64,000 nt of DNA from 34-65-8 sp046294735 (lineage in GTDB: Bacteria > Pseudomonadota > Alphaproteobacteria > Sphingomonadales > Sphingomonadaceae), in contig JBKBKB010000005.1 in the NCBI GenBank assembly GCA_046294735.1, positions 62,001-126,000 of the forward strand, read 5' to 3'. Positions 28,123 through 37,181 of the stretch are shown piece after piece. How positions within the stretch are numbered: position 1 is the first letter of the stretch; each line of letters starts with the position of its first letter. The notes under the pieces were generated by a model. The model had not been told where the DNA came from and made no database searches. It saw only the letters and a list, made by a program, of their open reading frames with translations. The position numbers were made by a program, and so were the translations under genes.

Positions 28123-29447
28123 CCGATTGCCCCCTTCCGCTTGATTTCGAGGTAGCGGTCGATCAGCCGGTAGCCGATCTGTTCGTAGGGCGCTTCCAGC
28201 ACATCGACCCCGAGCGCGCGCAGCCGCTGTAGCACCAGCGCGCGCTGGCGGGCCAGGGTATCGGCAGTCACCGCCGTTGCCATGGCCCCGATCGTGTCGG
28301 GCGCGATGGCCTGCAGCGCGGCCAGTTCGGTGTCTTCCATGGTCACCACCAGCACCAGATGCCGCTCGACCAGTCGGCCGACACTTTCCAGCATCAGTTC
28401 GGCCCCGGTCGGGTCGCTGAAGTCAGAAAAGAGCACGATCAGTGAACGCCGCTGAAGCCGCGCGGTCAGCGTGGCGAGAGCGAGGACGAAGTTGCTTTCC
28501 TCGGCGTGATAGTCGAGCACGGCCGCAGCCGACTGGAGCCGGTGGAATGCGCGCGCATCGGCCACGAACGGGGTCAGCACCTCGGGCCTGCGGGCAAACC
28601 CGAACAGCGCCACCCGGTCACCGCCCTTGAGCGCGACATAGGCCGCGGTCAGCGCTGCGGTGACCGCCCGATCGATTCGGGGCAGCCCGTCGACCGGCTC
28701 GCACATCGCCTGCCCGCAGTCGAATGCGAACACGATCTGGTTGTTGCGCTCGCTTTCGTTCTCGCGGGCATAGAGCCGGGTGTGGCGAGCGCTCGCCTTC
28801 CAGTCGATCCGGCGCCGGTCCATCCCGGCTTCGTATTCGGCCAGCGCTTCGAACTGGGTGCCTTCGCCGCGGATGCGGCGGGCGATCAGGCCGAACTGGG
28901 CATCGCGCAGGAAGAACTGCAACTCCGGGCTGCGGACCGGGGCAAGGTCGGGCCAGATCCGCACGCTGTGGTCCACCCCCAGGCTGACCTGCCGCGCGCC
29001 CAGGCCCAGCGGCCCGCTCCAGCGCAGCCACAGGCCAGAAATGGCTGCAGTGCCGCGCCGGGTCGGGCGGGTTGCGACTTCGCCCTGCCAGGTGGTGCCA
29101 GCATCATCCGGGTCAAGGGTGAAGGACAGCGCACCGCCTTGGGCCAAGCGGGGGTCGCAGGCCATGGCGGCCTCGATCGGGCTTGTTCCGGACCGCGCGC
29201 CAATATCGGCGAGCAGGCGGATTGGCACCGGTTTGCCCACTTCGGCATCACTCGGCGCAATCAGCCGCCATTCGTCCAGCCGCCCAGCCAGCAGGCCGTC
29301 GAGCAGCACCAGCACCAGCAGGGCCGCGCCCGCCGCCGGGGCCGCGATCCATGCCCCTGGCACGGCCGCGGCAATGACCAGCGCCACTGGCGCGGCCAGT
29401 GCGACCAGCCATGCGGCCCTGCCAGTGGGGACAACGGGAAAGGTCAA
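28119..29447 (-). CDS. DUF58 domain protein
   Basis: 442 residues with two N-terminal membrane helices, then a beta-rich region and the DUF58 signature YEAGMDRRRIDWKASARH. A von Willebrand A-like part follows, in which the metal-site motif reads DCGQA rather than DxSxS, so metal binding may be altered. DUF58 proteins are regular partners of MoxR ATPases, probably clients. It lies 21 bp after the MoxR gene. Confidence 0.9.
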   Translation of the reverse strand: MTFPVVPTGRAAWLVALAAPVALVIAAAVPGAWIAAPAAGAALLVLVLLDGLLAGRLDEWRLIAPSDAEVGKPVPIRLLADIGARSGTSPIEAAMACDPRLAQGGALSFTLDPDDAGTTWQGEVATRPTRRGTAAISGLWLRWSGPLGLGARQVSLGVDHSVRIWPDLAPVRSPELQFFLRDAQFGLIARRIRGEGTQFEALAEYEAGMDRRRIDWKASARHTRLYARENESERNNQIVFAFDCGQAMCEPVDGLPRIDRAVTAALTAAYVALKGGDRVALFGFARRPEVLTPFVADARAFHRLQSAAAVLDYHAEESNFVLALATLTARLQRRSLIVLFSDFSDPTGAELMLESVGRLVERHLVLVVTMEDTELAALQAIAPDTIGAMATAVTADTLARQRALVLQRLRALGVDVLEAPYEQIGYRLIDRYLEIKRKGAIG

Positions 29448-29468
29448 GCCTGCATCCTCACCTTCGCG

Positions 29469-30431
29469 CTATCGGGGCGCTTCGGTGCTGTCGACCAGCT
29501 CCGCCACCAGCGCCTCGATCGCGCGGCCTTCGATCTCGGCGGCCGGGCTCAGGGTCAGGCGGTGGCGCAGGACCGAGGTGGCGAGCGCCTTGACGTCGTC
29601 GGGGATCACGTAGTCGCGCCCTTCGAGCGCGGCCCGTGCCCGCGCCGCCCCGGCCAGCAGCACCGCCGCGCGCGGGCTCGCGCCGCTGGCGATCTCGCCA
29701 TGCTCGCGCGTCGCCCGCACCAGCCGCACGACATAGTCGACGATATCCTGCGCCACTGTCACCTGGCTCAGCGCGGCGCTGGCCGCCTCCAGCCGGGCGG
29801 CATCGACCACCGCGCCCACCCCCAGATCGGCGGCGCGTGAGGGCCCGTGCCGCTGGCCGAAGCGGGTGACGATCTTCGCCTCCTCCTCAAGGCTGGGATA
29901 CTGGACCAGTAGCTTGAACAGGAATCGGTCCAGCTGGGCTTCGGGCAGGGGATAGACGCCCTGATTCTCAATCGGGTTCTGGGTTGCCACCACCATGAAG
30001 CGCGAGGGCAGAGCGTGGGTCTCGCCATCGAGCGTCACCCGGCGTTCCTGCATCGCTTCGAGCAGTGCGGCCTGGGTCTTGGGCGGGGTGCGGTTGATTT
30101 CGTCCGCCAGCAACAGGTCGCAGAAGATCGGCCCGCGGGTCAGGGTGAACTGGCTGGTCTGGAAGTTGAACAGGTTGGAGCCGAGGATATCGCCCGGCAG
30201 CAGGTCCGGGGTAAACTGGATCCGCCCGAAATCGAGTCCCAGAGTGGTGGCGAAGCATTGCGCCAGGAAGGTCTTGGCGGTGCCCGGCGGGCCTTCCAGC
30301 AGCACGTGCCCTTCCGCCAGCAGGGCGACCAGCAGGTGGTCGACTATTCCGTCCTGGCCGACAATCGCCTTGCCGACCTCGCTACGAATCGCGCCGGCCA
30401 TGGTGCGCACGTCGTCGAGGGTCATGGTCAT
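29469..30431 (-). CDS. MoxR family AAA+ ATPase
   Basis: 320 residues. Walker A is GPPGTAKT (residues 47-54), Walker B DLLLADEINRTPPKTQAALLEAM, and sensor 1 VVATQNPIENQG. MoxR ATPases act as chaperones that mature or activate partner proteins, typically those with VWA domains such as DUF58. It overlaps the DUF4350 stop by 4 bp. Confidence 0.95.
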   Translation of the reverse strand: MTMTLDDVRTMAGAIRSEVGKAIVGQDGIVDHLLVALLAEGHVLLEGPPGTAKTFLAQCFATTLGLDFGRIQFTPDLLPGDILGSNLFNFQTSQFTLTRGPIFCDLLLADEINRTPPKTQAALLEAMQERRVTLDGETHALPSRFMVVATQNPIENQGVYPLPEAQLDRFLFKLLVQYPSLEEEAKIVTRFGQRHGPSRAADLGVGAVVDAARLEAASAALSQVTVAQDIVDYVVRLVRATREHGEIASGASPRAAVLLAGAARARAALEGRDYVIPDDVKALATSVLRHRLTLSPAAEIEGRAIEALVAELVDSTEAPR

Positions 30432-31717
30432 GGGGTGAGGTTCCTTTCGATGTCTTTCAGGGCGCGCGCCGCGCGCAGCAGATCGTGGCGGGATCGCGCG
30501 GCTCGCAGTTGGTCTGCGGCGGCGCGGAACGAGGGGGCATCGGGCAGGCGCCGTTCGAGGGCTGCATCGATCGCCGCGACGTCATGGCTGCGCAGCCGCA
30601 GGAGGCCGGCAATCCGGGCCGCGATCAGGGCCGCATAGGGCGCGGCCAGCAAGTGCAGCCGCCCGGTCCGCTGGAGAAATCCGGCACTGTTGGCGACCAG
30701 CCGCGCCTTGCCGAACGCGATTTCGCGGTCTTCCGCCACTGGCGGGCCGAACCGGCGAAAGGCCCGCCACGCCACCACCAGCATGGCCAGCAGCAGGCAC
30801 AGGGTGGCGGCAAGGAAGGGCGGGGTAAAGGCCAGGGTCAGCAGGTTGCGGGTCTGGCCGATGCCGTTGAGGGTGAGATCGAAGGTGACCTCCCGATCCT
30901 CCCCCTCCATCGCCAGCAGGACCAGATCGCGCGCGAGGTCGGCCCGCTGCCGGTCGGCCATGCCCCAGTTGTTGAGCAGATCGGGTTCGGCGACAATGGT
31001 CACGCCCCACTTGTCGCTGTCGAGCGAATCGGGATCGGCCGCAGACCGCCCGGCCGCTTGGTCGAGCACCGGGTAATAGCCGCCGTCGGCCAGGTAACCG
31101 GCCAGGATCCGCCCCTTGCGGTCGGTGATCAGCGGGACCAGACCCGCGCCGCTCAGCGCCTGTACGTCATCCGGTTCGGGCAGGCGGCCCGCCCGGCCAA
31201 GGCCGCGCCAGTGTGCGCCGGTGCCGCGCAGCTGTGCCACTTCCGCTTTGACATCGTAAGGCTCGGTCAGGTCCGCCAGCCACATTGGCTCGCTCGCGCC
31301 GGACAGGACCACCCATCCGGGCTGCGCCTTGCGTTCGGTGCCGCGCGGCACCTCCATCGCATACCACTTGGGCAGGATCACCAGCGTTGGCCCGGTGTAG
31401 CGGCGGGCATCGAGAATCGCCTGGAGATCCTCGGCAGCGAGCGAATGGGGCGGGGTCAGGATCAGCAGGTCCCCGGTATCGTGCTTGCCGCTGTTGCGGG
31501 CCAGGGTCACGCCAACCCGGTCCTGCTCCAGCAGCCGCACCAGCGCGGCATAGCCATTGAGCCCGCGGGCTGCCGCGTGGCCGCCGCCATCGTTTTCGCC
31601 GCGGCCGGTGTCGCCCGCGCCGATGAACCACAGCATGGCGAGAAAGGCGAGCGCGCCGAACAGCACCATGCCGAGTACGACCCGGGGGTTGAATGTATTG
31701 GACGCGCGGTCAGTCAC
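30428..31717 (-). CDS. DUF4350 domain protein
   Basis: 429 residues with an N-terminal membrane helix (VLGMVLFGALAFLAMLWFIG) and a second in the C-terminal half (LAATLCLLLAMLVVAWRAF). Between them is the DUF4350 (GATase-like) region, including HAAARGLNGYAALVRLLEQDRVGV and GDLLILTPPHSL. The function is unknown; the family is a standard neighbour of MoxR and DUF4129 genes. It overlaps genes on both sides by 4 bp. Confidence 0.87.
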   Translation of the reverse strand: MTDRASNTFNPRVVLGMVLFGALAFLAMLWFIGAGDTGRGENDGGGHAAARGLNGYAALVRLLEQDRVGVTLARNSGKHDTGDLLILTPPHSLAAEDLQAILDARRYTGPTLVILPKWYAMEVPRGTERKAQPGWVVLSGASEPMWLADLTEPYDVKAEVAQLRGTGAHWRGLGRAGRLPEPDDVQALSGAGLVPLITDRKGRILAGYLADGGYYPVLDQAAGRSAADPDSLDSDKWGVTIVAEPDLLNNWGMADRQRADLARDLVLLAMEGEDREVTFDLTLNGIGQTRNLLTLAFTPPFLAATLCLLLAMLVVAWRAFRRFGPPVAEDREIAFGKARLVANSAGFLQRTGRLHLLAAPYAALIAARIAGLLRLRSHDVAAIDAALERRLPDAPSFRAAADQLRAARSRHDLLRAARALKDIERNLTP

Positions 31718-32379
31718 TGGCCCTGACCCGGCAGTTTCTGCAACGCGAATTCGGCATAGGCGGTGCGGGCAGCTTTCCAGTCTTCCTGCCCCAGCTGGCG
31801 CAGCGCGAACAGGCTGCGCTCGACCCGCTCGGCAATCACCCGGAAGGTGGCACGGGCCGGTTCCGGCAGGGCGGGCAGGGCGGCCAGTTCGCGGGCTGTG
31901 CTGGACGGTTCGACCCAGTCGGGCCGGGCGGCGGCAATCTGGACTACGCTGCGCTTCAGCAGCAGGTGGGTGGCTTCATCGAACCGGCCTTCCGCCGCCA
32001 GCCGGTCCGCTTCTTCGAGCAGAGCCAGCGCCGCTTGGTGATCGGGCGCCCACTGGTCACCGTCCGCCGTCGCTTTCGCCGGACGTTCGAACACAGGGGC
32101 GATCAGGCGCCATAGCAGCCACAGCATGCCCAGCGCGGTGAGGCCCAGTAGGACCCATTTGAGGACCGGCCATGACAGCCCGAGCGATTCGCCCAGGGGT
32201 GACAGCAGCTCGCCCAGCCAGCGCAGGATATCCTCCAGCCATGGCGGGGTGGTGGGTTCGGGCCGTTCCGGCATCTCGACCGGGCCATATTGGATCGAAT
32301 CGTCCGCGCGGACCCTGTCCCAGCTGCCTGCCGGAATGTCTGCGGCCTGACCCGCCGATTGCGCTGTGCCCGTCGTCAC
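31714..32379 (-). CDS. DUF4129 domain protein (start uncertain)
   Basis: About 221 residues from the GTG at 32379. The segment RADDSIQYGPVEMPERPEP precedes an amphipathic helix, a membrane helix (LKWVLLGLTALGMLWLLWRL) and the cytosolic DUF4129 domain (AADRLAAEGRFDEATHLLLKRSVVQI). No ATG gives a sensible N-terminus without running into pheA. GTG 32379 is the first usual codon after the pheA stop; TTG at 32406 or 32415 would add about 10 residues, and none has a clear Shine-Dalgarno. Confidence 0.75.
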   Translation of the reverse strand: MTTGTAQSAGQAADIPAGSWDRVRADDSIQYGPVEMPERPEPTTPPWLEDILRWLGELLSPLGESLGLSWPVLKWVLLGLTALGMLWLLWRLIAPVFERPAKATADGDQWAPDHQAALALLEEADRLAAEGRFDEATHLLLKRSVVQIAAARPDWVEPSSTARELAALPALPEPARATFRVIAERVERSLFALRQLGQEDWKAARTAYAEFALQKLPGQGQ

Positions 32380-32428
32380 GCGGCTACTGGTGGCAGAGCC
32401 TGCCAAGCGGTGCAAGCGGCTGGATTCG

Positions 32429-33340
32429 CTAACCCCGCTGCCGCGCCTGGCGATAGGTGCCGAGCATGCGCAATGCCTTGCAATGGAACGCCAGTTCCTC
32501 CAGCGCACGGTCGACAGCGGGGGTGCCAGGGGCACCGACGATATCGGCATAGAACATGGTGGCCGAGAAACTGGCGCCCTTCTGGTAGCTTTCCAGCTTG
32601 GTCATGTTGACGCCGTTGGTGGCGAACCCGCCCAGCGCCTTGTAGAGCGCGGCCGGGATGTTCTTCACCTCGAACACGAACGTGGTCATCGTTTCGTCTT
32701 CGCCGTGATCGACGGCCTCGCGCGGTTCGCGCGCCAGAATGACAAACCGGGTCATGTTGTCGGCGGCATCTTCGACCCGGTCCTCCACCACGGTCAGACC
32801 ATAGAGTTCGGCGGCCAGCTTCGGGGCAATCGCCGCGACGCCCGGATTCCGTAGTTCCGCGACATAGGCCGCGGCCCCGGCGGTATCCGCGTGGCTCAGC
32901 GGCACGATGCCGCGCTGGCGCAGGAAATGGCGCGACTGGCCCAGGGCCTGGGGGTGGCTGTAGGCCGCCGCGAACGGACCGAAGCTGCCGTCCGGATTGG
33001 GCAGGGCCATCAGCGCATGGCTGATCGGCATGAAGTACTCGCCCACGATCGACAGCCCGCTTTCCGGCAACAGGAAGTGGATGTCGGCCACCCGGCCATG
33101 CTGGCTGTTCTCGATCGGGATGATGGCGCAGGCGGCGCGGCCATCCTTGACCGCTTCCAGCGCATCCTCGAAGCTGAAACAGGGGAGCGGCAGGTAATCG
33201 GGCGCGGCCTCGGTGGCGGCGCGGTGCGAATTGGCGCCGGGCGAGCCCTGGAAAGCAATGGCGCGCGTCGGTTCCGCCGCTGCTGCGGCCTGCATCCGTT
33301 TGACCATTGCGAGCGCGGGTCCGGGAAAGCTCATTGTCAT
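32429..33340 (-). CDS. pheA: Prephenate dehydratase
   Basis: 303 residues. Converts prephenate to phenylpyruvate for phenylalanine synthesis. The catalytic domain starts AIAFQGSPGANSHRAA and contains IIPIENSQHGRVADIH and DNMTRFVIL, where the Thr-Arg-Phe motif is catalytic. A C-terminal ACT domain (GGFATNGVNMTKLESYQK) should give allosteric control by phenylalanine. There is no chorismate mutase domain. Starts at 33340 and 33334 are both possible. It is first in the leftward run leading to the beta-lactamase gene. Confidence 0.95.
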   Translation of the reverse strand: MTMSFPGPALAMVKRMQAAAAAEPTRAIAFQGSPGANSHRAATEAAPDYLPLPCFSFEDALEAVKDGRAACAIIPIENSQHGRVADIHFLLPESGLSIVGEYFMPISHALMALPNPDGSFGPFAAAYSHPQALGQSRHFLRQRGIVPLSHADTAGAAAYVAELRNPGVAAIAPKLAAELYGLTVVEDRVEDAADNMTRFVILAREPREAVDHGEDETMTTFVFEVKNIPAALYKALGGFATNGVNMTKLESYQKGASFSATMFYADIVGAPGTPAVDRALEELAFHCKALRMLGTYRQARQRG

Positions 33341-33432
33341 CCAGTCGATGTCTATCTGGCCGCAGCGCCTAACCGTCTGCCACGCGCGCGGCAATGGTGC
33401 ATTGCTGTCAACGCGCGATGCAATTGCGGCTA

Positions 33433-33461
33433 TTGCACCCGCGCCCATGCCACCCTAAAGC
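33433..33461 (+). promoter_or_regulatory. Candidate promoter of the membrane cytochrome c gene
   Basis: TTGCAC (33433-33438) and TAAAGC (33456-33461) are 17 bp apart, about 44 bp before the ATG at 33505, in the divergent region between pheA and the cytochrome gene. Recognised by eye only. Confidence 0.35.
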
Positions 33462-33504
33462 GACGCGCGAAAATCAACCGCTAGCTATATCCGGATTTTT
33501 ACGC

Positions 33505-34140
33505 ATGGACGACCGCTTCAACACCGCCGCCGGCTGGGCCCTTTTTGCCGGGATCGTGGGCCTGGGTGCCTCGATTGCCAGCGGAATGTACTTCGAAGCG
33601 GGCAATCCGCACCCGGTCGAAGCGGGCGGCTATCCGATCGAGGATGCCGACGGCGGCGGCGGTACCGCAGAAGCGGTGGTCGACCTCGGCACCATTCTCG
33701 CCAGCGCGGACGTGGCCCTGGGTGAGCAGCAGGCGGTTGCCCGGTGCGGCAACTGTCACACCTTCAACCAGGGCGGGGCCAATGGCACCGGCCCGAATCT
33801 TTACGGCGTCATGGGCCTGCCGATCGGAAAGCACGCGGCCGGTTTCAAGTACAGCGCCGATCTTTCCGGCAAGGGCGGCAACTGGACCTGGGAGGCGATG
33901 AATTCCTGGCTGCTGGCGCCCAAGCAGTTCGCGGCGGGCACCACGATGGGATTTGCTGGTCTCAAGGATGACAATGCCCGGGCCAGTATCCTGCTTTACC
34001 TGAACAGCCTCGGCTCCAACCTGCCGCTCCCGGCTCCGGCTGCTGCCGAACCCGCGCTTGACAGTGCAGCGCCAGCCGAAGGTATGCCGGTCGAAGGCGC
34101 CGAAGCCGTGGCAGCCGAGGTGGTCCCCGCCGCCGAATAA
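33505..34140 (+). CDS. Membrane-anchored class I cytochrome c (CycM-like)
   Basis: 211 residues. An N-terminal uncleaved membrane helix (GWALFAGIVGLGASIASGMYF) anchors a periplasmic class I cytochrome domain. The haem site is CGNCH (Cys81, Cys84, His85), and Met148 in GTTMGFAGL is the likely sixth ligand. An Ala/Pro/Glu-rich tail follows. It resembles the CycM/c552 electron carriers that pass electrons from the bc1 complex to terminal oxidase. Confidence 0.93.
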   Translation: MDDRFNTAAGWALFAGIVGLGASIASGMYFEAGNPHPVEAGGYPIEDADGGGGTAEAVVDLGTILASADVALGEQQAVARCGNCHTFNQGGANGTGPNLYGVMGLPIGKHAAGFKYSADLSGKGGNWTWEAMNSWLLAPKQFAAGTTMGFAGLKDDNARASILLYLNSLGSNLPLPAPAAAEPALDSAAPAEGMPVEGAEAVAAEVVPAAE

Positions 34141-34155
34141 GCTATTGCAGCGGCC

Positions 34156-34821
34156 TCAGCCGCGGCCCTTGAACCCCTGGGCGATCACGTACCACTCGGA
34201 CGAGCCCTTGCGGCTGGCCGGCGGCTTGGCGTGCTTGACGGTTCGGAAATGGCGCTTGAGCAGCGCCAGCAGGTCGGCATCGGTGCCGCCCGCCAGCACC
34301 TTGGCAACGAACGCCCCGCCTTCGGCCAGGTTCTCGACCGCGAACCACGCCGCGGCCTCGACCAGGCCCATGGTTCGCAGATGGTCGGTCTGTTTGTGAC
34401 CGACCGTGTTCGCTGCCATGTCGGACAGGATCAGGTCTGGCGGGCCATCCAGCGCAGCCGCCAGCGCCGCTGGCGCGCTGTCGGCCATAAAGTCCATTTC
34501 CAGCAAGGTTACCCCGTCGATCGGTTCAACCGGCAGCAGGTCGATCCCGACCACGGCGGCGCGCGGAACCAGCTTGCGCACGACCTGCGCCCAGCCGCCG
34601 GGCGCAACGCCCAGGTCGACCACCCGCTCTGCCCCCTTAAGCAGCGTGAACTTCTCGTCCAGTTCGATCAGCTTGTAGGCCGCACGGCTGCGATAGCCAT
34701 CGGCCTTGGCCTGCTTGACATAGGGATCGTTGAGCTGTCGCTCGAGCCAGCGGACCGACGATGCCGTGCGTCCGCGTGCGGTCTTGACCCGCTTGCCCAG
34801 ATCCTTGCCGGAACGGCTCAT
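34156..34821 (-). CDS. rlmE: 23S rRNA (uridine-2'-O)-methyltransferase RlmE
   Basis: 221 residues, FtsJ/RrmJ type, methylating U2552 of 23S rRNA late in large-subunit assembly. The SAM motif is VVDLGVAPGGWAQVV. Catalytic tetrad residues fall in RSRAAYKL (Lys), LSDMAANTVG (Asp), AKVLAGG (Lys) and SSEWY (Glu). The ATG at 34821 overlaps the ppx stop by 4 bp. Confidence 0.96.
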   Translation of the reverse strand: MSRSGKDLGKRVKTARGRTASSVRWLERQLNDPYVKQAKADGYRSRAAYKLIELDEKFTLLKGAERVVDLGVAPGGWAQVVRKLVPRAAVVGIDLLPVEPIDGVTLLEMDFMADSAPAALAAALDGPPDLILSDMAANTVGHKQTDHLRTMGLVEAAAWFAVENLAEGGAFVAKVLAGGTDADLLALLKRHFRTVKHAKPPASRKGSSEWYVIAQGFKGRG

Positions 34822-36026
34822 CGCGGGGGTTTCCGTTCCAGCAGGGCGCGGCGGCTTTCCTCGCCGGCGATGTCGGTGGCGATCAGGCTGCGCAGGATGC
34901 CTTCGCGAATGCCCCGGTCGGCCACCCCGAGGCGTTCGGCCGGCCACAGGTCCATGATTGATTCGAGGATCGCGCAGCCCGCCACCACCAGTTCGGCGCG
35001 GTCCGCGCCGATCGAGGGCAAGCGGCTGCGGTCGGCCGGAGACAGCTCGGCCAGCCGGGTGCTGATCGTGCGCATGGCCGAGGCTGGCAGGACCAGCCCG
35101 TCAACCGCGCGCCGGTCATATTGCGGCAGTTCCAGATGCAGGCTGGCCAGCGTGGTCACGGTGCCGCTGGTGCCGAGAAGGCGTTTGCCCCGCCCCTCGC
35201 AGTCAATCCCGGCCAGGCGCTGTGCAAACGGGGCGAAGCTTTCACTCACCACCCGGCGCATTTCAGCATAGATGCTGGCGCGCCGGTCGGGTGGGCCTTC
35301 GACCCGGCCGACGGTGTCGGTCAGCGAAACTACACCCCATGGCACGCTCTGCCAGTCCAGGATGCGGGGCACGCGCCCTTCCGGTTCGACCAGTACCAGT
35401 TCGGTCGATCCGCCGCCGATATCGAAGATCAGCGCCGGGCCTTTGCCCTGCTCCAGCAGGATGTGGCAACCCAGCACGGCCAGCCGCGCCTCTTCCTCGG
35501 CGCTGATGATGTCCAGCACCAGACCGGTTTCGCGCCGGACCCGTTCAATGAACTGCGCGCCGTTTTCTGCCCGGCGGCATGCTTCCGTGGCTACCGAGCG
35601 AGCCAGCCGCACATTGCGCCGCCGCAGTTTGTCGGCACAGATGTGGAGCGCGCCCAGCGCACGGTCCATCGCCTGGTCGCTGAGCCGCCCGGACAGGGCT
35701 AGCCCTTCGCCCAGCCGGACTACGCGGCTGAAGGCATCGATTACGGTGAAATGCTCGCCGGCCGGCCGGGCGATCAGCAGGCGGCAGTTGTTGGTGCCCA
35801 GATCGAGCGCAGCATAGGCCTGATGATACCGTTCATTCGGTTGCCCGCCCCCGTTCCGGAGCGCGCGCGATGACTGATCATCCCCCGCCGTTTCACACGG
35901 GGCCGGGTCATATCGGCGTTCGGGCTGAGCGGGGCGCTTGTAGCGGAAATCTGCTACTTTGCCGGACTTTTCGCCTCCGGTGTGGCCAGCCCTTCTGTTC
36001 CTGTCCGGCGGAAATCCTTCCGCCAT
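34818..36026 (-). CDS. ppx: Exopolyphosphatase / pppGpp phosphatase family protein
   Basis: 402 residues of the Ppx/GppA family (actin-like ATPase fold). AALDLGTNNCRLLIARP is the first phosphate loop and LIFDIGGGSTELVLVEPEG the second. It degrades polyphosphate and/or converts pppGpp to ppGpp; which one cannot be decided. A 65-residue basic N-terminal extension precedes the fold. The ATG at 36026 has AGGA upstream; the frame is open further but that part crosses the tRNA gene and is not coding. Confidence 0.9.
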   Translation of the reverse strand: MAEGFPPDRNRRAGHTGGEKSGKVADFRYKRPAQPERRYDPAPCETAGDDQSSRALRNGGGQPNERYHQAYAALDLGTNNCRLLIARPAGEHFTVIDAFSRVVRLGEGLALSGRLSDQAMDRALGALHICADKLRRRNVRLARSVATEACRRAENGAQFIERVRRETGLVLDIISAEEEARLAVLGCHILLEQGKGPALIFDIGGGSTELVLVEPEGRVPRILDWQSVPWGVVSLTDTVGRVEGPPDRRASIYAEMRRVVSESFAPFAQRLAGIDCEGRGKRLLGTSGTVTTLASLHLELPQYDRRAVDGLVLPASAMRTISTRLAELSPADRSRLPSIGADRAELVVAGCAILESIMDLWPAERLGVADRGIREGILRSLIATDIAGEESRRALLERKPPR

Positions 36027-36126
36027 TGTGATCGTTCCTATCCTCTCGCAGGTGATACCGCGAGGACCTGAAGACATTGCTAGCGCTGGACCGGCCAGGG
36101 AGCAAGCACTGTGACCACTGCAAGCC

Positions 36127-36155
36127 TTGACCTGTTGCGGCGGCAAACCTATGTG
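36127..36155 (+). promoter_or_regulatory. Promoter of tRNA-Gln
   Basis: TTGACC (36127-36132) and TATGTG (36150-36155) are 17 bp apart and end 35 bp before the first tRNA base. This is a good sigma70-type match in an otherwise gene-free stretch. Confidence 0.6.
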
Positions 36156-36190
36156 CGCCGCTCGCAGCCGGGGCTTGGCCCCCTGCCCGA

Positions 36191-36264
36191 TGCCCCGTCC
36201 TCTAATGGTAAGAGAGCGGACTCTGACTCCGTCAATCAAGGTTCGAATCCTTGCGGGGCATCCA
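36191..36264 (+). tRNA. tRNA-Gln (anticodon CUG)
   Basis: Full cloverleaf: acceptor TGCCCCG/CGGGGCA, D-stem CTC/GAG, anticodon stem GCGGA/TCCGT around loop CTCTGAC (anticodon CTG, reading CAG), and T-stem CAAGG/CCTTG around TTCGAAT. CCA is encoded at 36262-36264. The discriminator base is T (36261), whereas E. coli tRNA-Gln has G. Confidence 0.95.
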
Positions 36265-36284
36265 ATTTCATACAATTTGATCCA

Positions 36285-36301
36285 GGTCATGGAACATGAC
36301 C
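36285..36301. repeat. 7 bp hairpin after tRNA-Gln
   Basis: GGTCATG and CATGACC around GAA, 21 bp after the tRNA CCA end. No T-run follows; it may help 3' processing or termination. Confidence 0.35.
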
Positions 36302-36351
36302 CGATCGCGCCGCATTGATCCGGTATCACCAGTTCAAGCGGGAGAGACGCG

Positions 36352-37161
36352 ATGAAGGTATTTCTGGTTCACGCCGACGATGGCCCCGGCATGGCGGGCC
36401 GGCGCGAAACAGCGGTGGCGCTGGCCCGTTCAGTGGGCGGGCATGTGACACTTCTGGTCAACACACCGTTCCAGCGGTTCGTAGCGATGGACCCGTTCGG
36501 CGGGGCCTATCTGGCGACAGAAGCCTTTGCCGAAGCCAAGGCGCACGATGCGGCGCTGGTCGCCCGGTTGAACGAGGACATGGCCAGATCAGGCGTGTCG
36601 CACGATGTCATCTCGGCCGACAATGAGGCAGTCGGCGCTCTGGCCAGTGCTGCCTCGCTGGCCGACCTTGCGGTGGTGGCTCTTGCCGGGGCGGGTTCGG
36701 CCCGCGCTGACGCCAAGCCGATGCTGGCGGGCGATCTGGCGCTGGCTGCCCCGATTCCAGTGCTCGCCCTGCCCGAAACCCATGCCGGACTTGATCCGCA
36801 CGGGCCAGCGTTGGTGGCATGGAATGGCCGGGCCGAAGCCGCTGCTGCCTTGCGCGCGGCGATGCCGTTGCTGACGGGGCGCGCCATCACTCTGCTGCGG
36901 ATCGGCGCGGACGATGGCCCGATTACCGATGCAGCGGCACTAGCCTATCTTGCCCGCAACGGGGTGACGGCCACGCTGCAGGTGGAGAACACCGGATCAC
37001 TCTCGCCAGGAGAAATGATCGAGCAGTATGCGCTCGCCAAGAACGAGGCGCTGGTGGTCATGGGTGCGTTCGGGCGCAGCAGGTTGCGTGAAACCCTGTT
37101 CGGCGGAGTCACGCAGTACCTGCTTAATTCAGCGCGGGTGCCGCTGCTGCTGGCGCACTGA
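36352..37161 (+). CDS. Universal stress protein family protein
   Basis: 269 residues, preceded by a GGGAGAG ribosome-binding site. The C-terminal UspA domain is clear: ALVVMGAFGRSRLRETLFGGVTQYLLNSARVPLLLAH contains the G-x-x-G-(9x)-G(S/T)-like nucleotide-binding loop. The N-terminal half (to about 140) looks like a degenerate second Usp repeat. Soluble stress-associated protein; the specific role is unknown. Confidence 0.88.
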   Translation: MKVFLVHADDGPGMAGRRETAVALARSVGGHVTLLVNTPFQRFVAMDPFGGAYLATEAFAEAKAHDAALVARLNEDMARSGVSHDVISADNEAVGALASAASLADLAVVALAGAGSARADAKPMLAGDLALAAPIPVLALPETHAGLDPHGPALVAWNGRAEAAAALRAAMPLLTGRAITLLRIGADDGPITDAAALAYLARNGVTATLQVENTGSLSPGEMIEQYALAKNEALVVMGAFGRSRLRETLFGGVTQYLLNSARVPLLLAH

Positions 37162-37181
37162 TTCCCGGCCGGAAGGCCCGG

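Noticed and set aside
36027..36329. N-terminal extension of ppx across the tRNA-Gln gene
   Set aside because: The tRNA gene and its promoter occupy this stretch, and a good ribosome-binding site precedes the ATG at 36026.
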